Shown piece by piece: positions 1 to 8,627 of a DNA stretch of 43,613 nucleotides. The notes under the pieces were generated by a model. It was not told the origin of the DNA and ran no database searches. It was given only the letters and a program-made list of their open reading frames with translations. Source of the DNA: Bacteroidales bacterium (GTDB lineage: Bacteria > Bacteroidota > Bacteroidia > Bacteroidales > UBA932); contig JAFVWT010000011.1 in the NCBI GenBank assembly GCA_017501525.1, positions 195,037-238,649 on the forward strand. Direction: 5' to 3'. The first letter of the stretch is position 1, and every line of letters begins with the position of its first letter. The position numbers and the translations under genes were made by a program.

Positions 1-1713
1 CACCTCTGTTGAATTCTCCCCAAGCCATCCGCTTTTTGTATTTGTGGCGGTCTGAATTTTGACAAAGTCTATATAATCAAGGGAGATACTCTCCCCGTTA
101 TAGTCTATGGCATTGGAGATTTTGAAAATATTGAGGCTGGGACTCCCATCGTTTGTCCCCTCTTGCCCAACAATATCTATAGGGGAGTTGTTGTCTACAT
201 AACCCCAGTCGTAATGTGGTTGCACCCAATATGAGCCATTTCCAGATGCGTCGTAGTTTCTCTCAAGAAGTTTTGTTCCTCTAAGGGTATAACTCTCTTC
301 GGATATCCACAAAGGGTAGTAGTACTCTTGGGAATGGAATTGGCCTATATAGTCGATTTGTCCACTATTACCCTGATTGTCACTCCATTGTACGGCCATG
401 CCACTTGCGGCGGGACGGTAGTATGTGACTGCATAGTCCTGGATGGTACCAGCAGCTCCGGTTTCACTCCCTTTAAGTTCATACCAGGTATCATTTGGGA
501 GTCCGTCTCCATTTTCATCTTGCATTACCCAAACGATTCCGGGTTCTGAAGAGCCGTCAAAGGAGTTTCCGCTGATAGCGAGTTCATATTCTCCATTATT
601 TTTGACGCTATGGTCGAATCCGGCAATGATGTATCCCCCAAATCCTCCCAAAGAGACCCAAACCTTATCTTTCAGTCTTCTTTCTGCATACTCTACAGCA
701 TCTGCAGGAGTGTATTCGCTACCGTTAAAGCCACTCGATTTAAGGTCATTGATAAACTGTCCTGGAGCAGGGGTGTATTCGTAAATCTTATCCCAGGTCA
801 TCAGGCTGGAGCTGTTCGATGGACGATAAAAAGTTCCCTCTTTAGGGCAGACATTCACTTTGATCTCTTGTGTCAGAGTGGTACTTCCTTGATTAGCAGT
901 ATTTTCTAAAGTAAGAACAGCCAGAATGGTATATTCCCCGACTTCGGATAGAGAACATATATAATATGGTAGAGGACCCTCTTGTAGGGCCACTCCATTG
1001 AGGTACCAACCAAATGTTCCATTTTCATAGTTTGTCAGGGTGGTAGGGGCTATTTTGATGCTTCTCCCGGTAGAGTAGTTGTAGGTGGTTTGTTCAAATC
1101 TCCACTCTACGGGGAGATCCTCTATTGTACAAACTTTAATGACAAATGATACACTGTCGGCTCCATCTTCGTTTTGTGCAAGAAATGTTGCAGAGAATTC
1201 TCCGGTTGTCTCACTTACAAAGGTGTAGCTGAGGGAGTGACTTACTACCTCGGAGTTGATGCTCCAGACATATTCTGTTTCAATGGAGGTCTCTTTAACA
1301 GTGGGGGTTAATGTGAGTTCATTTCCGAGGGCTATGGTAAAACCGTTCTGGGAGTTGGGTAATGAAACAAAGGGAATCTCCAGCTCGACCACATCTATCC
1401 TTATTTCAACGCTTTCCACTCCCGCTTCATTTGATACGCTTAAAGTTATAAAGTACTCTCCTACGGCGTCATTGCAGTATGTCAAAGCAGGCTCGGTGGA
1501 GAGTACTTCCCCATTGGAGGTCCAGATATATTGGGCCCCTTCTACATATTGATAGTTGGGAGCGATAATAATTGTCCTTCCCTGTTTTACCCGAAATACC
1601 CCTGTGTTGTTTTCAAAAGTTATCTCCGGAGGCAATTGTCCTGTAATAACATCATCTATATTGCAAGATATTGTCAAAAGTGCTGTCAGTAAAACTATTA
1701 TCGCTCGTATCAT
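1..1713 (-). CDS. PKD-like surface lipoprotein of the B12 locus (C-terminus cut by window edge)
   Basis: The frame is open from an ATG at 1713 to the left edge: 571 codons with no stop, so the C-terminus is missing. The N-terminus is a lipoprotein signal (hydrophobic stretch, then TISC with Cys17) followed by NIDD, an acidic run typical of Bacteroidota surface lipoproteins. Residues about 30-370 look like several tandem PKD/Ig-like beta domains (repeated patterns such as YIWTSNGE, YVWSINSE and FGWYLNGV, each followed by G-E-(Y/F)). The rest (GNSFDGSSEPGIVWVMQDENG and onward) resembles the conserved C-terminal part of Bacteroidota 'cell surface proteins' found in cobalamin loci. The start lies 24 nt after the stop of the upstream DUF4465 gene, so both are probably one transcript under the cobalamin riboswitch. 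Inferred role: a surface accessory in corrinoid capture. No catalytic motif was recognised. Confidence 0.75.
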   Translation of the reverse strand, partial: MIRAIIVLLTALLTISCNIDDVITGQLPPEITFENNTGVFRVKQGRTIIIAPNYQYVEGAQYIWTSNGEVLSTEPALTYCNDAVGEYFITLSVSNEAGVESVEIRIDVVELEIPFVSLPNSQNGFTIALGNELTLTPTVKETSIETEYVWSINSEVVSHSLSYTFVSETTGEFSATFLAQNEDGADSVSFVIKVCTIEDLPVEWRFEQTTYNYSTGRSIKIAPTTLTNYENGTFGWYLNGVALQEGPLPYYICSLSEVGEYTILAVLTLENTANQGSTTLTQEIKVNVCPKEGTFYRPSNSSSLMTWDKIYEYTPAPGQFINDLKSSGFNGSEYTPADAVEYAERRLKDKVWVSLGGFGGYIIAGFDHSVKNNGEYELAISGNSFDGSSEPGIVWVMQDENGDGLPNDTWYELKGSETGAAGTIQDYAVTYYRPAASGMAVQWSDNQGNSGQIDYIGQFHSQEYYYPLWISEESYTLRGTKLLERNYDASGNGSYWVQPHYDWGYVDNNSPIDIVGQEGTNDGSPSLNIFKISNAIDYNGESISLDYIDFVKIQTATNTKSGWLGENSTEV

Positions 1714-1737
1714 ATTCTCTTTTAATAAGTCAGTCTC

Positions 1738-3435
1738 TTAAAATCTTACCGCTATATCGTCGTATCCAAAATAGGATGGTTGGCTGAATCCATAGCCGTT
1801 GTCGCTCGAACCGGTTATATTGAATTCGACCAGCAGTACTTCTCCAAGTGGAGTAAGGTCCCATTTTGTCCATTCGGTGATTATATTCTCAGGACCGTTG
1901 CAAAGGTATATTTCTGCATTTCCTGTCACATTGCCATCTGCATCATATCCGGTAGCCAATGCTTTTACCCAGTCACCTTCGCCAATTGAAGCAGTCAGAC
2001 CATTACCATCTGTGTAACAAGCAATTGCATAGCAGGAATTGTTTACATACATGTGGTCAATAACCCTTGCAACACCATCTCCGAAATAGATATAGGGGAG
2101 ATTTTCTGTCATATTGTATGGAGAACCATCCTTATATCCGTAGTGCATCGCAAAATTTGTGGAGCCATTACGTCCGCCTGCTCCCGGAGTTCCAAAAACA
2201 GTTTGTTGGTTTTCAAAACTTCCGTTGGTCTGGCAATCTGTCGAAGCGTAGTTTGAAATAACTTCTCCTCCACCCCAATAGACCTGTGTATTGTAGTTGA
2301 AAGGAAATTCAGATGCAAGGAATGTGTTGTTTTCATCATACCAATGGTAGTCACAACCTCTCCCTTCTCCGTTAAATCCCATATCTCCGTATGCCAATGG
2401 TCCACCATATTCGGGGGTATCTATCAGGTCACTCCACTTTTCAACCCTGTGTTCGTAGTAATCTGTCCCATCAAATCCTGTTATAGAAAATGGCGCAAAC
2501 CTTTCGGTTCCATCTTCAAATGTAAGTATTCTTAGTTCAAAAACATTAATTTCAACTGATAATTTTACAATGAGGACTCTATTGTTGGCAGATACAAGGT
2601 TGAAAGCTATGATTCCTTCTGTTTCGGCAAATGTATTCTCCTGGGAGGGAGCGGTGATAGTCAGGATATTATTTTCTAAAGAGACTCTCCATCCATCTGG
2701 TTTTGAGATAGAATAATCAGCAATGTTTTCGGTAGTGATATTGAAGGTGCGGCTCTGGGAGTATGTGAACAATTCTGTTTCACCTACATCTTCTATTATA
2801 AATTTCGGTACGCTGTCATCGTATCTGGGGATAGAAATCGAGCTTCCGTCCTGAAGGATAAAGAGGACAAACTCTTCATTACTGTTGTCCACTTGGATAG
2901 AGGATGATGAACCATTTTCGGATGAAGGGGGGACTGTGGCACTTACCCCGGTACTTTCCCAGGTTATTCCTCCATCATAAGAGATTTCCCAATAGTAGTC
3001 TTCAGGATTTATTCTTATCTGAGGGGTGATGGCATCTGTACCGTTTGCTCTGATTCTCTTTCCGTCCATCATTAACCATTCCCCATCAATAGTCCAGTAG
3101 TAGTTCCCGTCTTCGTCTTGTCTAACCGAGATTACGGGGGCGTTTGTCCCATCCTCTCCATTAGAAATAACGGCTGTGGAGCCATCTGAAAATATTATTT
3201 GATATCCATTTTCAAGTTCTTCAATTTCTGTTATGAATAGGTTTTTCTGAAGAGCTTCTGTCAATTTCTGAAGGGTTTCGATGTTGTTGTTGATTCCTTC
3301 GATACTCTCTTCTAGAGTCTGGACTCTATTTTCAAGATTATCCAATCTGTTAAAAATTTCAGAGTCGTCGTATGTACAACTCTGGAATAGTAAACTCCAA
3401 AGCAAAAGTGCTGATAATAAAATGTTTAACTTCAT
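1738..3435 (-). CDS. DUF4988/DUF4465 surface lipoprotein, BtuH-like candidate
   Basis: 565 residues. The lipoprotein signal ends at FQSC (Cys20), then TYDDSE, a likely surface-export signal. Residues about 26-68 form a heptad coiled coil (LDNLENRVQTLEESI), followed by a DUF4988-type segment with GEDG..APVISV and a repeated W-E/I-S-Y/DGG pattern to about residue 180. A middle Ig/BACON-like domain follows (about 210-300). The C-terminal part, about 303-565, looks like DUF4465 (FEDGTERF near the start, later WGGGEVISNY and NSCYAIACYTDG). It is the first gene after a cobalamin riboswitch. Lipoproteins of this kind are linked to B12 capture in gut Bacteroides (the BtuH family, from memory); applying that here is inference. 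No btuB or btuG is visible, but the operon continues past the left edge. Confidence 0.82.
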   Translation of the reverse strand: MKLNILLSALLLWSLLFQSCTYDDSEIFNRLDNLENRVQTLEESIEGINNNIETLQKLTEALQKNLFITEIEELENGYQIIFSDGSTAVISNGEDGTNAPVISVRQDEDGNYYWTIDGEWLMMDGKRIRANGTDAITPQIRINPEDYYWEISYDGGITWESTGVSATVPPSSENGSSSSIQVDNSNEEFVLFILQDGSSISIPRYDDSVPKFIIEDVGETELFTYSQSRTFNITTENIADYSISKPDGWRVSLENNILTITAPSQENTFAETEGIIAFNLVSANNRVLIVKLSVEINVFELRILTFEDGTERFAPFSITGFDGTDYYEHRVEKWSDLIDTPEYGGPLAYGDMGFNGEGRGCDYHWYDENNTFLASEFPFNYNTQVYWGGGEVISNYASTDCQTNGSFENQQTVFGTPGAGGRNGSTNFAMHYGYKDGSPYNMTENLPYIYFGDGVARVIDHMYVNNSCYAIACYTDGNGLTASIGEGDWVKALATGYDADGNVTGNAEIYLCNGPENIITEWTKWDLTPLGEVLLVEFNITGSSDNGYGFSQPSYFGYDDIAVRF

Positions 3436-3453
3436 AATAGTATTGTTTTAAAA

Positions 3454-3475
3454 TTCTTGCATTTTTAGGCAAGAA
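3454..3475 (-). terminator. Hairpin before the start codon, candidate riboswitch expression platform
   Basis: Read on the minus strand, TTCTTGC (3475-3469), an 8-nt loop and GCAAGAA (3460-3454) form a 7-bp stem followed directly by TTTT and then AAAAC. It lies about 20 nt before the ATG at 3435 and downstream of the cobalamin aptamer. It could act as a weak intrinsic terminator or as a hairpin limiting ribosome access. Placement and shape are seen; regulatory function is inferred. The U-tract is short (4). Confidence 0.45.
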
Positions 3476-3599
3476 CGGATATCAAAACAATCTCTTTACA
3501 TTATAAATGCACTGATACCTATATGGGACCGTTACATAAATATGGGGTAAAATGTTTTGATTAGCACCCGTTTTCCTGCAGGTTTAAATCTGATTTACA

Positions 3600-3776
3600 T
3601 AGGTAGGTTTTCTGGCTTGTCCCATTATTGCGCCTTCCCAGTTGTCAACCAGTGGCAAAGAGTGCAATAAAATTTATCCCTTGCGGGATGGGATTTACAG
3701 CAACAGGTATTGCTCCGGATTTGCACCGGATTCCCTTTTAACCCTTTTGGAAAGTATTCTTCCTAAGGGCGCCTAT
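3600..3776 (-). promoter_or_regulatory. Cobalamin (adenosylcobalamin/B12) riboswitch
   Basis: On the minus strand the conserved aptamer parts appear in order: GGGAATCCGGTGCAAATCCGG, then CTGTTGCTGTAAATCCC, then GCCACTGG, GGGAAGGCGC, and the B12 box GGGACAAGCCAG followed by AAAACCTACC. The closing stem can form from TAGG near 3772 and CCTACCTA near 3600. It sits between a promoter at 3785-3815 and the DUF4465 lipoprotein start at 3435. By analogy with known B12 riboswitches, bound cobalamin should lower expression of the two downstream lipoproteins. Confidence 0.95.
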
Positions 3777-3784
3777 GAGTGCTG

Positions 3785-3815
3785 CAAATATAGATAGCTT
3801 TTTTGTTTCTCCAAA
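3785..3815 (-). promoter_or_regulatory. Bacteroidota promoter of the riboswitch operon
   Basis: On the minus strand, TTTG (3815-3812), a 19-nt spacer and TATATTTG (3792-3785) match the Bacteroidota -33/-7 consensus exactly. Transcription should start near 3778, just before the riboswitch closing stem. Confidence 0.8.
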
Positions 3816-3851
3816 AAAAAACTTCACAATCCATAGCAGGAGTGCGAAGTT
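3813..3851 (-). terminator. Intrinsic terminator of the BACON/M6/lipoprotein transcript
   Basis: On the minus strand, AACTTCGCA (3851-3843) and TGTGAAGTT (3828-3820) form a 9-bp stem with one G-U pair and a 14-nt loop, followed by seven more T. It starts 25 nt after the stop of the gene ending at 3877. Its T-run is also part of the -33 box of the riboswitch promoter. Confidence 0.8.
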
Positions 3852-3876
3852 TAGTAAGTTCTATAATAATCGGGTT

Positions 3877-4728
3877 CTATATCAGACTGTTCCGAACAGT
3901 AGCCAATCTTTCTTTATTTTCCAAAAGTTTCTTTTGCAACTGTGTCGTGCTGTTGCTTTTAAGTAATAAGATATCCTCAATTAGTTCTTTTGTCTGAGCC
4001 AATTCGGGATGATTGTCTGATGAAAGATTGATACCACTATATATAAGCGATATCCGATTAAAAATGTCATTTACCTGTGAATCACTCAGAAACATAGGAA
4101 TCACTTCAATGTTGTTGCTCAGCAGAAATAGCTCCTCAATGACTGCGGTGGCCGCTGCTTCCCAAAAAAGGTTTGCTGAGCGCTGTTTATATGCTTCGTT
4201 GAATAATTCATTTACCATATTCTTTACAGCTTTGGTGCTTCTTCTGTGTGATTCATTGAGGTTTATGTTGAAACCAGGGTTGTTGATATCCACAAGAAGC
4301 CTTGCAATTGTCTGTTTGTAGTCTGTCAGAGGCTCATGGTAAAGTGAGGCTACTATCATATCCGTTTTGTATATGACGGCTGCCCTGTATTTTGCCCCAA
4401 TGCTCACTGCTTGGTTCGCCCTGCTGAGCGGCATCAGATAGTCGGGCCTTTTCATAAGCCCTCTATCTTTGGCAAAGGTATCGTCGGAAAGAAGGCTGGT
4501 CAGAAAAGGTGAAGCACCGATATCTCCGATTCTGTCTATGAGAAGATCCAACTCTTTCTTAAGATTTTTGTCTGCATAGAGATTATTTGCCGAGGAGTCA
4601 ATTTCTGATAATGTATCAAATTTTGAAACATCCTCATTCCCGGCAGTATCCTGTGAGGAATTCCTGCAGGATACTGCCATCAAAATAAGGAATGTTAATA
4701 CAAATATTGTTTTGGAAATCAATCTCAT
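3877..4728 (-). CDS. Lipoprotein of unknown function
   Basis: 283 residues. A clear lipoprotein signal ends at AVSC (Cys21). A polar, acidic linker of about 40 residues follows, then a mostly alpha-helical soluble domain to the end. I recognise no family and no catalytic signature. The start codon overlaps the stop of the M6 metalloprotease gene (ATGA, 4728-4725), so translation is probably coupled and the product probably works with the protease, for example as a membrane-anchored partner or inhibitor; that link is inference. It is the last gene before a strong terminator. Confidence 0.75.
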   Translation of the reverse strand: MRLISKTIFVLTFLILMAVSCRNSSQDTAGNEDVSKFDTLSEIDSSANNLYADKNLKKELDLLIDRIGDIGASPFLTSLLSDDTFAKDRGLMKRPDYLMPLSRANQAVSIGAKYRAAVIYKTDMIVASLYHEPLTDYKQTIARLLVDINNPGFNINLNESHRRSTKAVKNMVNELFNEAYKQRSANLFWEAAATAVIEELFLLSNNIEVIPMFLSDSQVNDIFNRISLIYSGINLSSDNHPELAQTKELIEDILLLKSNSTTQLQKKLLENKERLATVRNSLI

Positions 4729-7334
4729 TGTGTGTTGCTTTGAACTAATATCTCAAGGACAAGTGTCTCAATGGTTCCATCGGTATAGATGACATGGGCC
4801 TTTACAATATGTTCACCTTCTGTCAATGTGACTTGTTTTTCATTTTGAATAACATTGTCAAAATACCATTCTACCTCTGAAGGTGTTTTTGAACTGCTAC
4901 TCAATTCAAAGACAAAGTTGTCACCTGTATTGTATGACTCTTTGTGAGAAACAATGGTTGTGATACCCAATAACTCAAAGTTTGATACATTTTTGGAGAT
5001 ACCTGCGGAGATGATAAAATTAGCATTTATCGAGGCATCTCTCAAATCGTACCACGAGTATCCATCCACTGAGTAAAGTCCACCTCCATCAACGATAGGA
5101 CCTCCATCTATTCCTAAAGGGAATCCGTAGTCACATCCTATGATTCCATATCCAAATGAGTAGGAATGTCCACTCTCTATGGTAATTTCTTCCTCTATGA
5201 ATACGGTAGTGCTTACTCCAAAGTTGATCTCATCAATAGGAACATTTGCACTATAGATTCTATTATTGTCCTTTTCAATGAATACTGTAACCGATTCAGC
5301 AGTCTGTCCTAGAACTGTAAATGAAATATTTTTGAACTCGTAGTCGGAATAGGAGACGAGTTCGTTTGCAGAGTATTCGACTTTCGCCCACCACTCAGAA
5401 TTACTGTCGGAACCGATACCTCCATCGATTTCATTATGTTTCTTCAGTTCTATACTTGAAGCCTCCTCAGTGGTAAGAAGTACTATATCCAGATTAAGCT
5501 CTCCAGCCAATATTTCTACATAGTTCGTGTACGGAGTATATCCCAATGCCTGGACCTTTATCTCAAAGTCGTTCTCTTCGAAGTCTGTAAGGTCAGCAAT
5601 GTAGTTTCCGTTGGCGTCACTCTCAATTGTGATACTCTCCTGAGAGTTTTTCATGACAATACCCAATTGTCTGATGGAATTATTTGTAGTTTGGGAAACA
5701 GGGGAGACTGTAATGCTGGCATTTACGATGGGTTCTCCATGTCTGTTGGTAATTGTTCCGATGATTTTCTTTCCTTTGTCGATGCTAAGATTGAGGATAA
5801 CATTTTCTCCACTGAGTCTGATGTCAGTTAGATTGTATCCTGTAGGGAGTCCTGACCAATCTTTGGCAGCAGGCTCAGTATTCGCTGTAAATGATGTCTG
5901 GTTAACTCTTCCAGGGAAGAAAAAGTCATTTACATAAGTGACTGCAGACTCCGGATAGATAGATTCGACCAGATCGAAACATTGGTGGGCGGCATACGAG
6001 TTGATGTCGTAGCCACTCTCCCAGCGGGATTTGGCAGTAGCCCCATTTACCACATTGTTGGATTTGTCTACATGATATATAACAAGTCCTTCATCACCGA
6101 TATACATGTCCCAACCGATAGCGGGTCTGCTTTCGTAAACGAAAAATTCACCGGGATTTGTGGTTACAGTGATATATGAGTTGTTGCTGTTTATCGGTTC
6201 AAGTACTTTCTCTCCTGAGGAAGTCCACTCAGTGAATTCATCCATCCATCCAAGGATTTGTCTCTCTATACCGTTGAGGTATGGCGGTGTGCAGCTATTG
6301 TTATTGTAGGAACCATTGGACATCAATGAGAGTTGCGATAACCCAAGTCCACTACCATTCGCCTCATAGTCAGTGTCATAAAAGTCAGGAAGACCCAGAA
6401 CATGTCCAAATTCATGGGTAAATGTTCCGATACTTGCCATTGTCTGGCCACTGTAACCTTTATACTCGGAGGTGCAGGCAAATTGGAAAATCTGAACTCC
6501 ATCAAGGATTACATTTTCTCGGTAAATTGCCCAAGCATGGGGCCAGATGTAATCACTGCCGGCTCCCTCAGCCTCATTGTGTCCTGCATAGAAGAAGAAT
6601 ACATTATCCACATATCCGTCGCCATCGTGGTCGTATTCTGAGAAATCTATTTGAGAGTCGTAGAGTCTGCAGGCTTCTGCCAACAGATAGTCTGTAGCCT
6701 CATATCCGTAGTAGTCATCCGAACCGTAATGGGCATAACCCTTACTTACCTTGATTGGACCATATACATCGAATGTGGGGTCAAACATTCCATTGGAGTT
6801 TTCGTAGTAATAATCTCTTGACGAACCTGTTGCGCCATTAAGGCTGTATCCCTCCTGATTGAGCAGGTCGTGGAACGCCTGGGTAGGGTTATCTACTGTG
6901 AACTTCAAATCACTGAACTCTATAAGGAGTACAAGAAATCGTTTGCTTCCGATAGATATTTCAGAATTCTGCTCTATCTGTCTTCGTTGTGCCCTGCGCA
7001 TATTGGCTGTCTGGACAGCTTGGAAGGGGGGCTTAATGGCAGTTGTGGTAAATTGTGTTGCCGAATTTGTCGCTCTTGTAGCGCTGATGGTTTTAGAGCC
7101 GTCAGCATTGAATGTTGCGTAGTAGTAGTAGCCATCGGTTCCTTTGGCAACAAGCCTGTTTCCTACAGTTGTCCAATTGAGAAATTCGTCCCCGTGAACG
7201 GTGATTGTCAGGGTAGAACCGTCAGGTTGGGTAATTGTCTTGGGCTTAGGATCTGCCACTACTGCATTAGCGATTATGGGTATAAATAACAGAGCGGCGC
7301 TGATAATTATTGAAATGAAACTGATTCTTTTCAT
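4725..7334 (-). CDS. Secreted M6-family (immune inhibitor A-like) metalloprotease
   Basis: 869 residues. A Sec signal peptide (about residues 1-24, ending IIANA) is followed by an N-terminal propeptide-like region (TITQPDGSTLTI, WTTVGNRLVAKG). The catalytic M6 domain covers about 130-410: zinc motif HEFGHVLGLPD near residue 308, a downstream LMSNGSY turn, and a calcium-type loop DHDGDGYVDN. A carboxypeptidase-regulatory-like beta domain follows (GTITNRHGEPIVNASI, about 523-615). Then comes a jelly-roll-like region (about 630-780) and a C-terminal PKD-like domain (VEWYFDNVIQNEKQV). I see no type IX secretion C-terminal domain, so it may be periplasmic or released in another way. It is in an operon with a BACON lipoprotein 8 nt upstream and a lipoprotein overlapping downstream. 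Likely role: digestion of extracellular or host protein; substrate unknown. Confidence 0.9.
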   Translation of the reverse strand: MKRISFISIIISAALLFIPIIANAVVADPKPKTITQPDGSTLTITVHGDEFLNWTTVGNRLVAKGTDGYYYYATFNADGSKTISATRATNSATQFTTTAIKPPFQAVQTANMRRAQRRQIEQNSEISIGSKRFLVLLIEFSDLKFTVDNPTQAFHDLLNQEGYSLNGATGSSRDYYYENSNGMFDPTFDVYGPIKVSKGYAHYGSDDYYGYEATDYLLAEACRLYDSQIDFSEYDHDGDGYVDNVFFFYAGHNEAEGAGSDYIWPHAWAIYRENVILDGVQIFQFACTSEYKGYSGQTMASIGTFTHEFGHVLGLPDFYDTDYEANGSGLGLSQLSLMSNGSYNNNSCTPPYLNGIERQILGWMDEFTEWTSSGEKVLEPINSNNSYITVTTNPGEFFVYESRPAIGWDMYIGDEGLVIYHVDKSNNVVNGATAKSRWESGYDINSYAAHQCFDLVESIYPESAVTYVNDFFFPGRVNQTSFTANTEPAAKDWSGLPTGYNLTDIRLSGENVILNLSIDKGKKIIGTITNRHGEPIVNASITVSPVSQTTNNSIRQLGIVMKNSQESITIESDANGNYIADLTDFEENDFEIKVQALGYTPYTNYVEILAGELNLDIVLLTTEEASSIELKKHNEIDGGIGSDSNSEWWAKVEYSANELVSYSDYEFKNISFTVLGQTAESVTVFIEKDNNRIYSANVPIDEINFGVSTTVFIEEEITIESGHSYSFGYGIIGCDYGFPLGIDGGPIVDGGGLYSVDGYSWYDLRDASINANFIISAGISKNVSNFELLGITTIVSHKESYNTGDNFVFELSSSSKTPSEVEWYFDNVIQNEKQVTLTEGEHIVKAHVIYTDGTIETLVLEILVQSNTQ

Positions 7335-7342
7335 GGTCGGTG

Positions 7343-8611
7343 TTATTTATTTTTTATGATCATTCCTTGTTCGTTCCTATGGTCAAACAGCCAGATTGTT
7401 CCTTGATCGGCATCCACTTTTTCAACCTGATAGTTATCCACCGAGCTGCGGCTGAACGAACTGATATAGTTTTGAACAGAGCTGATGGAGTAAATGTTGC
7501 CGGTAACAATTTCTTCATCAAGACCTTCTATCAGCATATAATTTTCCCCGGAAACAATTCTAAAACCAATCTTTCCGTTGTTGTTTACGTAGGCATATTG
7601 GGAGGTATATTTCCTGTATTCGATGACGAATTCATCTCCTGTGGTGTAACGGTACCATCCGGGAGTGTCCAATGCCATGAAGTCAGCATAATGTGGGGAT
7701 ATTCCCGACTGATAGATTTCAAGATGATCACTCAGGTTTCCGTCACTTGAGGTGAATGTCAAAGTACATTCCCTACTTTCTGAAGATGTATTCTTGGAGA
7801 TTTCAATTACAATCTCTTCATTGGTGTAGGCTCCTGATTGTGTCGCAGGGATATTGATCCAGTCAACCTCCTGAGGGATTGTTATAGTATAGCCGGTGTT
7901 GTGTCCCAGAAGGATGCTGAATGTTCCTCCAATAGCATCTGTTACAATCCTCTCCTCAGATAAAATCAACTCATCCCTTTGATCTTGGAATACAAAAAGG
8001 GTATCTTTTGCAACACCATGCATAAAGTAGATATAACCTTCTCTTGATGATTCTACATCACCTTGTTCGGCATTGAAAACCAATTCTTTGGTATGAGTCT
8101 CAGGGTTGTCGTCTATTTGTGAATCTGTAGATTTAATCCAATCAGAACCCTCGTCAATCTTATATGAGAAGGTAGTGTTGGTACTCAATCTTACGGTAAA
8201 AGTTTCTCCTTTGGAATCTACTGTGATTTCCTTTTGCTCAAGAGTAAGATACTCCTTCATTGCCTGTGTTACGGTGACGGTATCTGTGTCCTGTTCGCAA
8301 TGAAGATATATGTAACCGGTTCTGACTCCCTCTGTGCATGAGGATTGTACACCGAACTTAAATGAGTTCTGATTGTAGGGGTTTGTACTCTTTAGTTCCG
8401 ATTCAGGAAGTATCCATTGGGAATTTTCATCAATTGTGAATGTTACATTGGATATGGCTTTGAATGAAACATTGAATTCGCTTCCGTTTTGTGGAACAGA
8501 TACACTTTTGGTATTTAGAATAATATATTCCTCTAAAGGAATAACCTTATCCTCCTCACACGAGGTGAGAAGGATAAGGGTTATCATGATATAAAATATT
8601 CTTTTAAACAT
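7343..8611 (-). CDS. Lipoprotein with three BACON domains
   Basis: 422 residues. The lipoprotein signal ends at LTSC (Cys18), followed by EEDK, which suggests surface display. Three tandem BACON-type beta domains cover about 30-115, 118-213 and 216-303; each starts with a strand such as YIILNTKSVSV, YLTLEQKEITV or LILSEERIVT and contains a W-I core (SQWILPE, SDWIKS, VDWINI). A separate C-terminal domain (305-422) has YADFMALDTPGWYRYTTGDEF and is not recognised. BACON domains are thought to be binding or spacer modules on Bacteroidota surface glycan or mucin enzymes. It lies 8 nt before the M6 protease and 16 nt after gcvP, so it probably shares their transcript. It may present or position the protease (inference). 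Confidence 0.85.
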   Translation of the reverse strand: MFKRIFYIMITLILLTSCEEDKVIPLEEYIILNTKSVSVPQNGSEFNVSFKAISNVTFTIDENSQWILPESELKSTNPYNQNSFKFGVQSSCTEGVRTGYIYLHCEQDTDTVTVTQAMKEYLTLEQKEITVDSKGETFTVRLSTNTTFSYKIDEGSDWIKSTDSQIDDNPETHTKELVFNAEQGDVESSREGYIYFMHGVAKDTLFVFQDQRDELILSEERIVTDAIGGTFSILLGHNTGYTITIPQEVDWINIPATQSGAYTNEEIVIEISKNTSSESRECTLTFTSSDGNLSDHLEIYQSGISPHYADFMALDTPGWYRYTTGDEFVIEYRKYTSQYAYVNNNGKIGFRIVSGENYMLIEGLDEEIVTGNIYSISSVQNYISSFSRSSVDNYQVEKVDADQGTIWLFDHRNEQGMIIKNK

Positions 8612-8627
8612 CTTTTATGGGATGTGT

